Shown piece by piece: positions 36,117 through 46,682 of a stretch of 64,000 bases of DNA (position 1 is the stretch's first letter; each line of letters begins with the position of its first letter). The notes under the pieces were generated by a model. The model did no database searches and was not told the DNA's origin. It saw only the letters and a program-made list of their open reading frames with translations. This stretch comes from Candidatus Sodalis pierantonius str. SOPE (GTDB taxonomy: Bacteria > Pseudomonadota > Gammaproteobacteria > Enterobacterales > Enterobacteriaceae), in contig NZ_CP006568.1 in NCBI RefSeq assembly GCF_000517405.1, positions 3,286,001-3,350,000 of the forward strand. The letters run 5' to 3'. Made by a program: the position numbers and the translations under genes.

Positions 36117-38878
36117 ATGACCCACGTTGTTCATCAACCGCAACCGGCGGCCTCTGCCGCCCTAATAGATGTCCTGGCGCGGCGGGACTGGGAAAACCCG
36201 GCGGTCACTCATTACGGCAAACTGCCGTCGCACGCGCCGTTCATGAGTTATCGGGATAAGGACGCCGCGCGCGTTGGCGATGATTCCCCCAGCCACCTGT
36301 CGTTGGACGGCGAATGGCAATTCAGCTACTTCCCGCGCCCGGAAGCGGTGCCGGAAAGCTGGTTGACGCCGACGCCCGCGTCATCCAGGTCCCCGGTAAC
36401 TGGCAGTGGGCCGGCTACGATTGCCCTATCTATACCAACGTTAAATACCCCTTCCCGGTCGATCCGCCGCGTGTACCGGCGCGCAATCCCACCGGATGTT
36501 ATGCGCGCAGCGTATATTTGCCGGCCGAGTGGCAGGCTTGCGGCCGCACGCGCATTATTTTTCACGGCGTCAGTTCGGCCTTTTATCTCTAGTGCAATGG
36601 CCAATGGCTGGGCTACTCCCAGGACAGCCGCCTGCCGGCCGAATTCGATCTGACCGATGCCCTGCGCCCCGGCGCCAATCGGTTGTGCGTGCTGGTATTG
36701 CTCTGGAGCGACGGTAGTTATTTAGAAGATCAGGATATGTGGCGTATGAGCGGTATTTTCCGCTCGGTGACCTTATTGCACAAACCCGACGCCACGTTTA
36801 GCGATATTCGCCTCGATACCGAGCTGGATGCCCTGTTCAGCCACTGCACGCTAAAGGTGGGCACGTCTATCAGTGCAAGGCCTGAGGTGCTGGCGTCCTA
36901 TCAAGTACAGGTCGCGCTGTGGTGGCAGGATCACCTTGTCGCCGAGCAGAGCCAGCCGTTGGGCACAGCGCCGGTGGATGAGCGCGGCGGCTATGCCGAG
37001 CGGGCATGGCTGCAGGTGCCGGTCGCGGCGCCGCGGCTGTGGAGCGCGGAAGATCCCGCCCTGTACCGCGTGGTCGTGGCGCTCCGTGACGGTGAAGACC
37101 ATCTGGTGGAGGCGGAAGCCTATGACATAGGGTTCCGTCAGGTTATCGTGCGCAACGGGCTGCTGCAGCTGAACGGCAAACCGCTGCTGATACGCGGCGT
37201 CAACCGCCATGAACACCACCCGGCCAACGGCCAGACCATGGATGAGCAGACCATGGTGCAAGACATCTTATTAATGAAGCAGAATAATTTTAATGCCGTG
37301 CGTTGCTCGCATTATCCGAACACCCCCCTTTGGTATCGTTTGTGCGATCGCTATGGCCTGTATGTGGTGGACGAAGCCAACATTGAGACGCACGGCATGG
37401 AGCCCATGGGCCGGCTGGCGGACGATCCGCTATGGCTCCCCGCTTTTAGCGAGCGGGTCAGCCGGATGGTGCAGTGTAACCGCCACTACGCCAGCATCAT
37501 TATCTGGTCGTTGGGTAATGAATCGGGTCACGGCGCTACCCACGATGCATTGTATCGTTGGGTCAAGACGCAGGATCCGTCGCGGCCGGTACAATATGAA
37601 GGCGGCGGCGCCGGCACCGCCGCCACCGATATTCTCTGCCCGATGTACGCACGGGTGGAGGAGGATTTGCCGATACCGGCGGTGCCGAAATGGGCGATTA
37701 AGAAATGGATCGGGATGCCCGGTGAGCAACGTCCGCTGATCCTGTGCGAATATGCCCACGCCATGGGCAACAGCCTCGGCGGCTTTGCCGACTATTGGCG
37801 GGCGTTCCGCCAATATCCTCGCCTTCAGGGCGGGTTCATCTGGGACTGGGCCGATCAGGCGCTGGAACGGCAGGATGAGCAGGGCAATACCCATTGGGCC
37901 TGCGGCGGCGATTTCGGCGATACGCCTAACGATCGGCAGTTTTGTTTGAATGGCTTGGTGTTTCCCGAACGCATCCCGCTCTGTATGAGGTGAAAAAGCA
38001 GCAGCAATTCTTTCAGTTCGCTCTGTTGGACGCCGCCACGCTGCAAATTGCCGTCGAGAGCGAATACCTGTTCCGCACCAGCGATAATGAAACTCTGGCA
38101 TGGTGGGTGGAGCTGGAGGGGAAACGCCCTGTTGCTCACGCCGCTGACGGACCAATTCATCCGCGCGCCGCTGGACAACGATATTGGCATCGGCGAGGTG
38201 GACAGAATCGACCCCAACGCCTGGGTGGAGCGCTGGCGCGCCGCCGGTCTGTTCAACCTTGAGCAGCGCTGCTTTAGCGTGACGGCCGAGCAACTGAGTG
38301 ACCGAGTGGTGGTACACAGCGAAATGGGCTATTTCCATCGGCAGGCGCTACTACTTGTTAGCCGCTGGCAATTAAGCTTTAGCGCTGACGGCGCCATGGT
38401 GACTGATATCGAGGTAGTGCGTTCGTCGCAACTGCCGCCAATGCCCAGAGTCGGCGTCACCTGCCGTATTAACAGTGCAGCGCCGGACATCGGTTGGCTG
38501 GGTGACGGCCCGCACGAAAACTATCCCGACCGCCGCACCGCCGCCCGTTTCTCCCGTTGGCGGCGCTCCCTGGCCGAGATGAGTACCCCTTACATTTTCC
38601 CCAGCGAAAACGACATGCGCTGCCATACCCGCGAACTCGACGTCGGCCCGCTGCGCGTCACCGGCGACTTTCATTTTTCGGTCAGTCCCTTTGGTACCAA
38701 ACAGTTGACCGAGACAGGTCATTGGCACCAACTGCGTCCCGAAACCGGCCTCTGGCTCAATTTGGATACCGCGCATATGGGCGTCGGCGGCGATGATTCA
38801 TGGAGTCCAAGCGTGCACCAGGCCTATTTGCTGACTGCCGAACGCTACCGCTACACCTTGCGCTGGCAGTTGAACTGA
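36117..38878 (+). pseudogene. lacZ: Beta-galactosidase LacZ, broken by frameshifts, a nonsense codon and a deletion
   Basis: Clearly E. coli-type LacZ over its length (for example GSYLEDQDMWRMSGIFR, LLIRGVNRHEHHP, and the acid/base Glu in SLGNESGHGA and nucleophile Glu in ILCEYAHAMGNSLGG). Lesions: a frameshift near 36370 (after ESWLTP); TAG at 36590-36592 replacing the Trp of the conserved HLWCNG; a frameshift near 37975 (after LVFPERIP); and near 38115 a loss of about 70-75 codons together with a frame change, joining WWVELEGK to LLTPLTDQF. The 3' part then reads to GGDDSWSPSV and YRYTLRWQLN, stop 38876-38878. It cannot give active enzyme. Confidence 0.93.
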
Positions 38879-38929
38879 GGGGGCTCGACCCCTTTAATCC
38901 CCTCGATACCGACCAAACGTGTGGTGACG

Positions 38930-39584
38930 ATGATGAAGACTGCGATGCTGACGACCCGGGAGAAGCATAATTTTATCTACTTTATGCTGTTCTTCTTTTT
39001 CTATTATTTCATTATGTCCGCCTATTTCCCGTTTTTTCCCACCTAGCTGGCGGACGTCAATCACCTCAGCAAAACCGAGACCGGTATGGTGTTCTCCTCA
39101 ATCTCGTTTTTCGCTATCGTGTTTCAATCGTTATTTGGCCTGATCTCCGATAAATTGGGGTTGCGTAAACATCTGCTGTGGAGCATTACCATCGGGCTGA
39201 TTTTGTTCGCGCCATTTTGCATCTTTGTGCTATCGCCCTTGCTGCAATTCAATATTTACGCCGGCGCGCTGGCGGGGGGATTGTATCTTGGCTTCGTGTT
39301 CTCCAGCGGTTCCGGCGCGGTGGAAGCGTTTATCGAGCGCGTCAGCCGTGCTAATCATTTTGAATATGGCCGGGTGCGCCTATCCGGCTACGTGGGTTGG
39401 GCCATTTGCGCCTCGTTGACCGGAATATTGTTCAGTATTGATCCCAATATCACTTTCTGGATTGCCTCCGGTTTTGCGGTGATATTGGCACTATTGCTGT
39501 TTTTATCGCGTCCTGAAGGCAATATGAATGCGCAGGTGCTGGATCAATTGGGCGCCAACCGACGCGCTTTTTCGCTGAAAATGG
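38930..39584 (+). pseudogene. lacY: Lactose permease LacY, N-terminal half only, with amber codon
   Basis: Starts MMKTAMLTTREKHNFIYFM and FFFYYFIMSAYFPFFP, then TAG at 39044-39046 stands where LacY has Trp (PFFPIWL). The frame continues with LacY-like helices and the loop FGLISDKLGLRKHLLW, VEAFIERVSRANHFEYGRVRLSGYVGWA. It stops being LacY after about residue 218 (AFSLKM), where the IS903-like element begins. The C-terminal six helices are absent beyond the element. It follows lacZ by 51 bp as in the lac operon; no lacA was found. Confidence 0.92.
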
Positions 39585-40638
39585 GGCTTTGTTGAATAAA
39601 TCGAACTTTTAGGTGACTGGCGGCTCTGATCACTACATTCGTTTCAACATCAGGTCCCCATGGCAAAGCAAAAGTTTAAAATTACCAACTGGCCCGCATA
39701 TAACAATGCGCTCAGGCAGAGGGGGGACCTGACAGTATGGCTTGATGAGTCAGCCATTGCTGCATGGACTGAGAGTACACCACCTGAACATCGTGGCCGG
39801 CCGCTTCACTACACCGATATGGCCATTACCACGGTTCTGATGATAAAGCGCGTGTTTAACCTTTCGCTCCGGGCGTTACAGGGTTTCGTTGACTCGATTT
39901 TTAAACTGATGGAGCTGTCGCTGCGCTGCCCAGATTACTCTCTGGTCAGCCGGCGAGCAAAAACCGTCGACATCAGCATAAAAACGCCAACCCGCGGCGA
40001 AATCTCACACCTGGTCATCGATGGCACCGGCCTGAAAGTCTTCAGCGAAGGCGAATGGAAAGTCAGGCAGCATGGGGCTGAGAGGCGCAGAGTATGGCGC
40101 AAGCTTCATCTGGCAGTAGATAGCGTGACACATGAAATTATCTGTGCCGATTTATCGCTAAGCGGTACGACAGATGCGCAGGCGCTGCCCGGGCTGATTA
40201 ACCAAACCCACCGGAAAATCAGGGAAGCGTCGGCTGACAGTGCTTACGATACGCGTTACTGTCATAATGCTCTGCTGAGGAAAAAAATAAAGCCGCTTAT
40301 TCCACCGCGAAGTGGTGCGCAATATTGGCCAGCTCGATACCATGAGCGTAACCATGCGGTGGCAAATCAGCATCTGAGCGGCAATAACGATACCTGGAAA
40401 AAGAAAGTAGGTTATCACCGGCGTTCACTGGCTGAAACGGCCATGTTCCGGTTTAAAACACTTCTGGGTGGTCATCTGAGTCTGCATGACTATGACGCGC
40501 AGGTAGGTGAGGCAATGGCAATGGTTAAAGCACTTAATCGGATCACACTGTTAGGAATGCCAAGCAGCGTCCGCATCATGTAACAATCGCCCTGATAGGA
40601 AGGAAGTCGTCACAAATTTCGGATTTATTCAACAAAGC
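39585..40638 (+). mobile_element. IS5-family (IS903-type) element
   Basis: Ends GGCTTTGTTGAATAAATC and its inverted copy at 40622-40638 (about 17 bp shared) bound 1.05 kb containing one transposase gene. The length and terminal sequence are those of the IS903 group. No 9-bp target duplication is found: the left flank is lacY, the right flank unrelated, so a deletion to the right has removed the rest of lacY. Confidence 0.9.
39660..40583 (+). CDS. IS5/IS903-type transposase
   Basis: 307 residues, full length for the IS903 group (DDE_Tnp, IS5 family). The DDE triad fits LVIDGTGLKVFSEGEWK, EASADSAYDTRYCHNAL and the Tyr/Arg/Glu block RRSLAETAMFRFKTLLG. An intact frame suggests the element could still move. 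It is read in the same direction as lacY. Confidence 0.93.
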   Translation: MAKQKFKITNWPAYNNALRQRGDLTVWLDESAIAAWTESTPPEHRGRPLHYTDMAITTVLMIKRVFNLSLRALQGFVDSIFKLMELSLRCPDYSLVSRRAKTVDISIKTPTRGEISHLVIDGTGLKVFSEGEWKVRQHGAERRRVWRKLHLAVDSVTHEIICADLSLSGTTDAQALPGLINQTHRKIREASADSAYDTRYCHNALLRKKIKPLIPPRSGAQYWPARYHERNHAVANQHLSGNNDTWKKKVGYHRRSLAETAMFRFKTLLGGHLSLHDYDAQVGEAMAMVKALNRITLLGMPSSVRIM

Positions 40639-40876
40639 GCCCGCAAGCCGTTACCGGCAATGCAGTGGCAAACGGGAACCAGCGGGCGCTTTCCCCCTGC
40701 TCCTGCCGCCCGATGGTCCTCACTCCGCGTCCTTGTGCCCTTACGCGGCGGCCAGCGCCGATGCCGTGATTTTACCCTCCACAGGGGCTAAACCGTATCA
40801 AGGGTTCACCATTGACAGGGCGAAGGTTTTGCCGATAACGTCATGGCTTTGGCTTTATAATCGGGAGGCTCCCACT

Positions 40877-41326
40877 ATGGATAACCGCGCTGTGACCCTC
40901 CGCGCCCTCGCCCCTGGCGATAAGGATGACTGGAAATTCCTGTGGCGTCGCTATCTTAGTTTTTATTCCACTATTCGCGACGATGCGTTCTACGAACACA
41001 CTTTTGCGCGCCTGACGGATAACGCCTACCCTAGCATGTGTGGCTTCGTCGCCGAACGCGGCGGTCATTTGGTGGGCATCGCCAACTGCATCTTGCACGA
41101 TCACGGCTGGTATCAGCCGGCGATGCTCTATTTGCAGGATCTGTACGTGGACGATCATGTGCGCGGTCAAGGCATTGGCCGACGCCTCATTGAAGAGGTT
41201 TACCGCTATGCCGATCGGGAGGCGCTGGCTGACGTATACTGGATGACGCAAAGCGACAATCTTCAGGCCATGCGTCTTTACGATAAGATCGCCCGTAAAA
41301 CCAATTTCATAAAATATCAGCGTTAG
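40877..41326 (+). CDS. GNAT-family N-acetyltransferase
   Basis: 149 residues. GNAT motif A is clear: LYLQDLYVDDHVRGQGIGRRLIEEVYRYA, with the R-G-Q-G-I-G acetyl-CoA loop, followed by ADVYWMTQSDNLQAMRLYDKIARK. ATG 40877 follows GGGAGG; a longer frame from 40733 lacks a site. Substrate unknown. It lies between the IS903-type element and a broken dehydrogenase gene that starts 19 bp later, so both may have formed an operon. No lesion seen. Confidence 0.85.
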   Translation: MDNRAVTLRALAPGDKDDWKFLWRRYLSFYSTIRDDAFYEHTFARLTDNAYPSMCGFVAERGGHLVGIANCILHDHGWYQPAMLYLQDLYVDDHVRGQGIGRRLIEEVYRYADREALADVYWMTQSDNLQAMRLYDKIARKTNFIKYQR

Positions 41327-41345
41327 AGAAAGGAGCGGGGTCAAG

Positions 41346-42030
41346 ATGATGAAGCAACCTACCGTCGCGGTGCTCGGATTGGGCGCCATGGATCACGCTT
41401 TTGCCGCCAATTTACTCAAACGAGGCCTGGCGACGCGCGTATGGAACCGTACTCAGTCGCGGGGAGCAGATTTGGCAGACTTAGGCGCAATCCTCTGCGC
41501 AAGTCCGGCTGACGCGGCGCGCGAGGCCGATGTGGTGCTGACCATGCTGCCGGACGGTCCCACGACGCGTACCGTGCTGTTGGGCTCAGAGGGGGCGCTG
41601 GCGGCCATGAAGCCGAAGGCGGTGCTGGCTCAGATGGGGACCCTGGGCGTAGAAGCCACGGAGGCGCTCATCGCGGCGGTCGGTCAGGCGCGCGAAGACA
41701 TTGTGTTTATTGCTGCGCCGGTCTCAGGCACTAAAGCGCCGGCGGAAAATGCCCAGGTGTTGGTTTTGGCGAGCGGCGACCGCCAGGCGGAGGCGGCCGT
41801 GGAACCGGTGTTTGCCGCCATCGCCAAATGCGCCCGCTGGCCGGGGCCGGCAGCCGAATGAAACTGGTGGTCAACGCCTGGCTCATTGCCATGATGGAAG
41901 GCCTGGCGGAAAGCGCGCAGCTGGCGGCGGCGTTGGGGTTCACTCCCGACGATCTCTGAGGCGTCCTGGAAGGCGGTCCGCTGGCGACACCCTATGTCAA
42001 GGGCAAGCTGGATATGGCGATAGCGATATT
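41346..42030 (+). pseudogene. 3-hydroxyisobutyrate dehydrogenase-type NAD(P) dehydrogenase, truncated
   Basis: The N-terminal Rossmann fold (VAVLGLGAMDHAFAANLLKRG, VWNRT; the usual GxGxMG has Asp for Gly) and substrate loop (FIAAPVSGTKAPAENAQVL) are present. A frameshift before 41858 puts the catalytic region MKLVVNAWLIAMMEGLAESAQL, with the Lys-x-x-x-Asn segment, in another frame; TGA at 41957-41959 then replaces Trp (DDL-stop-GVLEGG). After TPYVKGKLDMA, about 60 residues before the normal end, homology ceases. It was probably the second gene of an operon with the GNAT gene. Confidence 0.78.
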
Positions 42031-42781
42031 TCGGTTGTCTATCGTTACCTGCATCCTTGAACGCGCTAGAGCCGACGCAAGCACCGACCATAAGTCAGGT
42101 GCTTGCTGACTATTCTATGAATAAATAATAATTATCACTATTTATTAACTACATTATGATTAATCCACATGCAATAAAACAATTCCCCGTCCGGCTTCGC
42201 CCTACGGGACCCTGTACACGATTCTGTGTAAATGCCTTTTCTCAGAAGTGACCGTCCAGGCGGTCACCGAACTCGATAATACAGCGGCTCATTGCCATGC
42301 GCCAGTCCCTCAAAGGCATTGTCCATTTCTGTGAGGCCGCCTGTATCGCCAGCCACACCACCTTTTTCACTGCGTCGTCGGTCGGGAACACCTTGCGCTT
42401 TTTGATGGCATGCCGGATCACGCTGTTTAACGACTCGATGGCGTTGGTCGTGTAGATCACCTTGCGGATGTCCGTTGGGTAAGCAAAGAACGTGGCCAGA
42501 TTGGCCCAGTTTGCCTGCCAGCTTCGACTTATTTGCGGGTAGCGGATGTCCCAGGCACTGGAGAACGCTTCCAGCGCCTGCAAGCCGACTTCTTCCGTAG
42601 GGGCCTGATAGATAGCTTTCAGGTCGCGGGTGACGGCCTTGTAGTCCTTCCAGGAGACGAACCGCAGGCTGTTGCGCACCATATGCACGATACACAGCTG
42701 GAGCCGCGCCTCCGGATACACCGCGTTAATAGCGTCAGGGAAACCTTTCAGCCCGTCTACGCAGGCGATAAGGATATCGTT

Positions 42782-44096
42782 GAGCCTGTTTAGAAAGTTG
42801 TGTATTTGCCTGATTTTGATATGTTCAATCCAACATCAAAAACAGGTTAATTTATGGACGAAAAACAGTTGCAGGCTCTGGCTAACGAACTGGCCAAAAA
42901 TCTCAAAACCCCTGAAGATCTCAGTCACTTCGATCGGCTGCTGAAAAAAATTAGCGTCGAAGCAGCTCTCAATGCCGAAATGACCCATCACCTCGGCTAC
43001 GATAAAAATCAGCCTAAACCGGGGACCAACGCCCGCAACGGCTATTCCACAAAAACCGTTACCACTGGCGATGGCCCGCTGGCGCTGCGTACTCCGCGCG
43101 ATCGTGACGGTTCCTTTGAACCGCAACTGGTGAAGAAGAACCAGACCCGGATTACCGGGATGGATAACCAGATTTTATCGTTGTACGCCAAAGGGATGAC
43201 CACCCGCGAGATCGCCGCCGCGTTCAAAGAGCTGTATGACGCCGATGTCTCGCCGGCGCTGGTCTCAAAAGTCACCGATGCGGTCATGGAGCAGGTTGTC
43301 GAATGGCAAAACCGGCCTCTGGATGCAGTCTATCCCATTGTTTATCTTGACTGTATCGTTCTAAAAGTCCGGCAGGACAGCCGCATCATCAACAAATCTG
43401 TGTTCCTGGCGCTGGGCATCAACATCGAAGGCCAGAAAGAGTTGCTAGGTATGTGGCTGGCCGAAAATGAAGGCGCAAAGTTCTGGCTGAACGTGCTGAC
43501 AGAGCTGAAAAACCGCGGCCTGAACGATATCCTTATCGCCTGCGTAGACGGGCTGAAAGGTTTCCCTGACGCTATTAACGCGGTGTATCCGGAGGCGCGG
43601 CTCCAGCTGTGTATCGTACATATGGTGCGCAACAGCTTGCGGTTCGTCTCCTGGAAGGACTACAAGGCCGTCACCCGCGACCTGAAAGCTATCTATCAGG
43701 CCCCTACGGAAGAAGCCGGCTTGCAGGCGCTGGAAGCGTTCTCCAGTGCCTGGGACATCCGCTACCCGCAAATAAGTCGAAGCTGGCAGGCAAACTGGGC
43801 CAATCTGGCCACGTTCTTTGCCTACCCAACGGACATCCGCAAGGTGATCTACACGACCAACGCCATCGAGTCGTTAAACAGCATGATCCGGCATGCCATC
43901 AAAAAGCACAAGGTGTTCCCGACCGACGACGCAGTGAAAAAGGTGGTGTGGCTGGCGATACAGGCGGCCTCACAGAAATGGACAATGCCTTTGAGGGACT
44001 GGCGCATGGCAATGAGCCGCTGTATTATCGAGTTCGGTGACCGCCTGGACGGTCACTTCTGAGAAAAGGCATTTACACAGAATCGTGTACAGGGTC
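42782..44096 (+). mobile_element. IS256-type element, copy C, complete
   Basis: 1315 bp between GAGCCTGTTTAGAAA and the inverted GACCCTGTACACG end. ATATCGTT is duplicated at 42774-42781 and 44097-44104, the 8-bp duplication usual for IS256. It is inverted relative to the copy it entered, and its transposase gene is open, so it looks the youngest and possibly active. Confidence 0.95.
42854..44062 (+). CDS. IS256-family (mutator-type) transposase
   Basis: 402 residues. N-terminal region MDEKQLQALANEL, a DNA-binding part (GMTTREIAAAFKELYDADVSPALVSKVTDAV), and the RNase-H-like core with catalytic Asp in VYLDCIVLKVRQD, Asp in ACVDGLKGFPDAIN and Glu in TTNAIESLNSMIRH. The whole frame is open, in contrast to copies A and the host copy. 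AAACAGGTTA precedes the ATG. Confidence 0.95.
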   Translation: MDEKQLQALANELAKNLKTPEDLSHFDRLLKKISVEAALNAEMTHHLGYDKNQPKPGTNARNGYSTKTVTTGDGPLALRTPRDRDGSFEPQLVKKNQTRITGMDNQILSLYAKGMTTREIAAAFKELYDADVSPALVSKVTDAVMEQVVEWQNRPLDAVYPIVYLDCIVLKVRQDSRIINKSVFLALGINIEGQKELLGMWLAENEGAKFWLNVLTELKNRGLNDILIACVDGLKGFPDAINAVYPEARLQLCIVHMVRNSLRFVSWKDYKAVTRDLKAIYQAPTEEAGLQALEAFSSAWDIRYPQISRSWQANWANLATFFAYPTDIRKVIYTTNAIESLNSMIRHAIKKHKVFPTDDAVKKVVWLAIQAASQKWTMPLRDWRMAMSRCIIEFGDRLDGHF

Positions 44097-44370
44097 ATAT
44101 CGTTCAGGCCGCGGTTTTTCAGCTCTGTCAGCACGTTCAGCCAGAACTTTGCGCCTTCGTTTTCGGCCAGCCACATACCTAGCAACTCTTTCTGGCCTTC
44201 GATGTTGATGCCCAGCGCCAGGAACACAGATTTGTTGATGATGCGGCTGTTGCAGATTCCGACGTATCCGATCAGCTGTTCCGGCGACATCCGATCAGTT
44301 ATTCCGATATTTTCCGATCACCCATTCCAGTGATATTCGTTCACGTGTTCGCTCATCTTCTGACTCGGGT

Positions 44371-45120
44371 TTAGTCTATTTTTCCTGTGCTGGCTACTCC
44401 TTGCTCTTTGCGTAGTGATTCGCCTTTAAGTTCCAGTCTATAGCTGGGGTGTACTAACCGATCGAGTAACGCGTCAGCTGTCGTGGGGTTTTCTATCAGT
44501 CCATACCATTTTTTCACCGGCAGTTGACTGATCAGGATGCTGCTGCTTTTGTCGTAGCGATCTTCCATCACCTCCAACAGCATCGTTGCCTGCATCGGAC
44601 TTATTGATTCTAGGCCCACGTCGTCCAAGATCAGTAACTCTATTTTTTCTAACTGCTTAAGCTGTTTTAGATAGGTCCCGTCTACCTGACACTGGTGAAG
44701 ATGGGCCAGCAACCGACCCACTCGCCAGTAACGCACGCTATATTGCTGCCGGCATGCCTGCTCACCAAGCGCACAACTGAGCCAGGTTTTGCCCGTACCT
44801 GTTGGCCCCGTGATGAGTATGCTTTTCTGATATTTCAGATATTGTCCCCCTAGCAGATCTCGCATCTGTTCCGGTGTCACTCCTCGGCTAGGGATATAGC
44901 GGATATCTTCCGGTTTTGCCTGCAAGCGCATTTGAGATTGCCGTCGCAGACGGTATATGTGATTGTTTTTTCTATGCAAATTTTCCGCTTCTACCATCAG
45001 CGACAACCGCTCCTCGAACCCCAGCTCCCCATAACTCCCCGGGAGTTCGCGTTGCGTCTCCAACGCCTGGACCATTGCCGACAACTTCAGCTCTCGCAGA
45101 GCCATTAACAGTGTATCCAT
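44371..45120 (-). CDS. istB: IstB transposition helper ATPase
   Basis: 249 residues, DnaC/DnaA-like AAA+ ATPase of IS21 elements. Walker A is GPTGTGKTW near residue 105, Walker B is LLILDDVGLE near 165, followed by sensor ISQLPVKKWYGLI. It loads the IstA transposase on target DNA. The gene follows istA by 11 bp on the same strand and is intact. Confidence 0.95.
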   Translation of the reverse strand: MDTLLMALRELKLSAMVQALETQRELPGSYGELGFEERLSLMVEAENLHRKNNHIYRLRRQSQMRLQAKPEDIRYIPSRGVTPEQMRDLLGGQYLKYQKSILITGPTGTGKTWLSCALGEQACRQQYSVRYWRVGRLLAHLHQCQVDGTYLKQLKQLEKIELLILDDVGLESISPMQATMLLEVMEDRYDKSSSILISQLPVKKWYGLIENPTTADALLDRLVHPSYRLELKGESLRKEQGVASTGKID

Positions 45121-45131
45121 ATTTATTCTCC

Positions 45132-46682
45132 TTAGTGATAACTGTCCGGACCTCGGAGGTTTTCGTGAACCAGCATTGATACGCCGGCTCCGTCCTGGGT
45201 GACCTCACTTTCACGACCGTGTTTCAATACGTTGGCTATGAAAGAGCGGTTAATGCACCCTTTCTCCAACGCCAGCGCGCAGGCCTTCTCCAGTCGCGTC
45301 GTCTCATAGCGCCGTTGCAGATTGAGTAGCCCCAGCACGGAGCGGTAAGCCTGCTCCGGATGGGCTTTGCTCTTTTGGATGGACTCGACCACTTTCAGTG
45401 TGCACACACCCACCGACAGCGCCCAACTGCACAGCCTTTCCGGCGTCCACTGACTCTGCCCCTTATGGTTAGCCGGCATGTGCGCCGCCTGAGTCGTGTG
45501 CCTATAGGCGTTATCGCTGCGAGGGTGCGTAGCCACGCAGACGCCCTTATGGTGGATTTGCACCAGCCGTTGGGTGGCGATGACGTCAACGCGCTCGCCA
45601 ACCAGCGGATGCGGCACCGAGTACCAGTTTTTGCCGTAGTCTATGTGGTAATCAGGTCCCACTCGGGCAACGAGATACTCACTGTATTCCCATTGTGTGG
45701 GCGGTAGAGGCCCAAGAGCCGGTTTGTCCAGCTGCTCGAAGCGTTCAAGGCGACTTTGTCCGCCGTAATGACGCATCGGGCGCAAATTCAACTCATGATT
45801 GAGTTCTCGTATCACCTGGTTGAGTTCGGCCAGCGAGTAGAACCTACGTTTACGCAACCGGGCCAAAACCCAGCGTTCTACCAGCTGCACAGTTGATTCT
45901 GACTTCGCCTTGTCTTTCGGTTTTCTCGGGCGCGCCGGTAGCACCACTGTCTCATAGTGATTTGCCAGCGCCTGGTAGCTCTGGTTTATGACCGGCTCAT
46001 AGCGGTCAGGGGTGCTGACAGCGCTGCGCAGATTATCAGGTATCATCAGCTCCGGAACCCCACCCATGAAGTGCAGGCAGCGGCTATTGGCGTTGAGCCA
46101 CAATGCCATGTCCTGGCCTTCGCAGGCTTCGATATACGCATAGCCTGACACGCCCATGGCAGCGACGAAGATAGCGACCTGGCGTACGCTACCGGTCGCA
46201 GGGTTGACGATAGGTACGGTGGGGCCACAGAAGTCGATGAAGAGCTTTTCGCCAGCCTTGTGCTCCATGCGCATGGAACGCCGCTGCTTCTTTTTCCAGT
46301 CACGGAACAGTGCACAAAACTGTGAGTAACCGAGGGCATCACCGCCCACGGCGGACTGATATTCCATCCAGAGCAGCTGCTTGGTCATGCCCTTGCGGCT
46401 TAACTCGGTATCGATATCAAGCCAGCTGGGTAAGGTATTGATAACTTTTCCGGATTTGCCGGGATAGAGCAGGCGGTCGAGGTCGACGGGGGACAGTTCC
46501 GCCGGCAATGGCCAGACCAGGTTAGCTACCGTGAATCGGCCGAGGATATCGTGCACGGTAGTACAGCCTATGCCGAGCGCTGCTGCGATAGTGCGATTCG
46601 AGCGACGCTGCTCGAATTTCATACGTAAGACATTAATATAGATGCACATTTCCGTTCTCGCTTTCTTCTTTTTACGTGCCAT
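45132..46682 (-). CDS. istA: IstA transposase
   Basis: 516 residues, IS21-family transposase. An HTH (SNRTIAAALGIGCTTVHDILG, about 26-46) is followed by the integrase core with Asp in KLFIDFCGPTVPI, Asp in ELMIPDNLRSAVS and Glu in KAKSESTVQLVERWV, and a C-terminal beta domain (YHIDYGKNWYSVPHPLVGERV). Start ATG 46682. Intact, so together with IstB this copy may be mobile. Confidence 0.95.
   Translation of the reverse strand: MARKKKKARTEMCIYINVLRMKFEQRRSNRTIAAALGIGCTTVHDILGRFTVANLVWPLPAELSPVDLDRLLYPGKSGKVINTLPSWLDIDTELSRKGMTKQLLWMEYQSAVGGDALGYSQFCALFRDWKKKQRRSMRMEHKAGEKLFIDFCGPTVPIVNPATGSVRQVAIFVAAMGVSGYAYIEACEGQDMALWLNANSRCLHFMGGVPELMIPDNLRSAVSTPDRYEPVINQSYQALANHYETVVLPARPRKPKDKAKSESTVQLVERWVLARLRKRRFYSLAELNQVIRELNHELNLRPMRHYGGQSRLERFEQLDKPALGPLPPTQWEYSEYLVARVGPDYHIDYGKNWYSVPHPLVGERVDVIATQRLVQIHHKGVCVATHPRSDNAYRHTTQAAHMPANHKGQSQWTPERLCSWALSVGVCTLKVVESIQKSKAHPEQAYRSVLGLLNLQRRYETTRLEKACALALEKGCINRSFIANVLKHGRESEVTQDGAGVSMLVHENLRGPDSYH

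Noticed and set aside
40829..40861. Promoter with TATAAT before the GNAT gene
   Set aside because: TATAAT lies one base from the ribosome site and no -35 is at the right distance, so it would give a transcript without that site.
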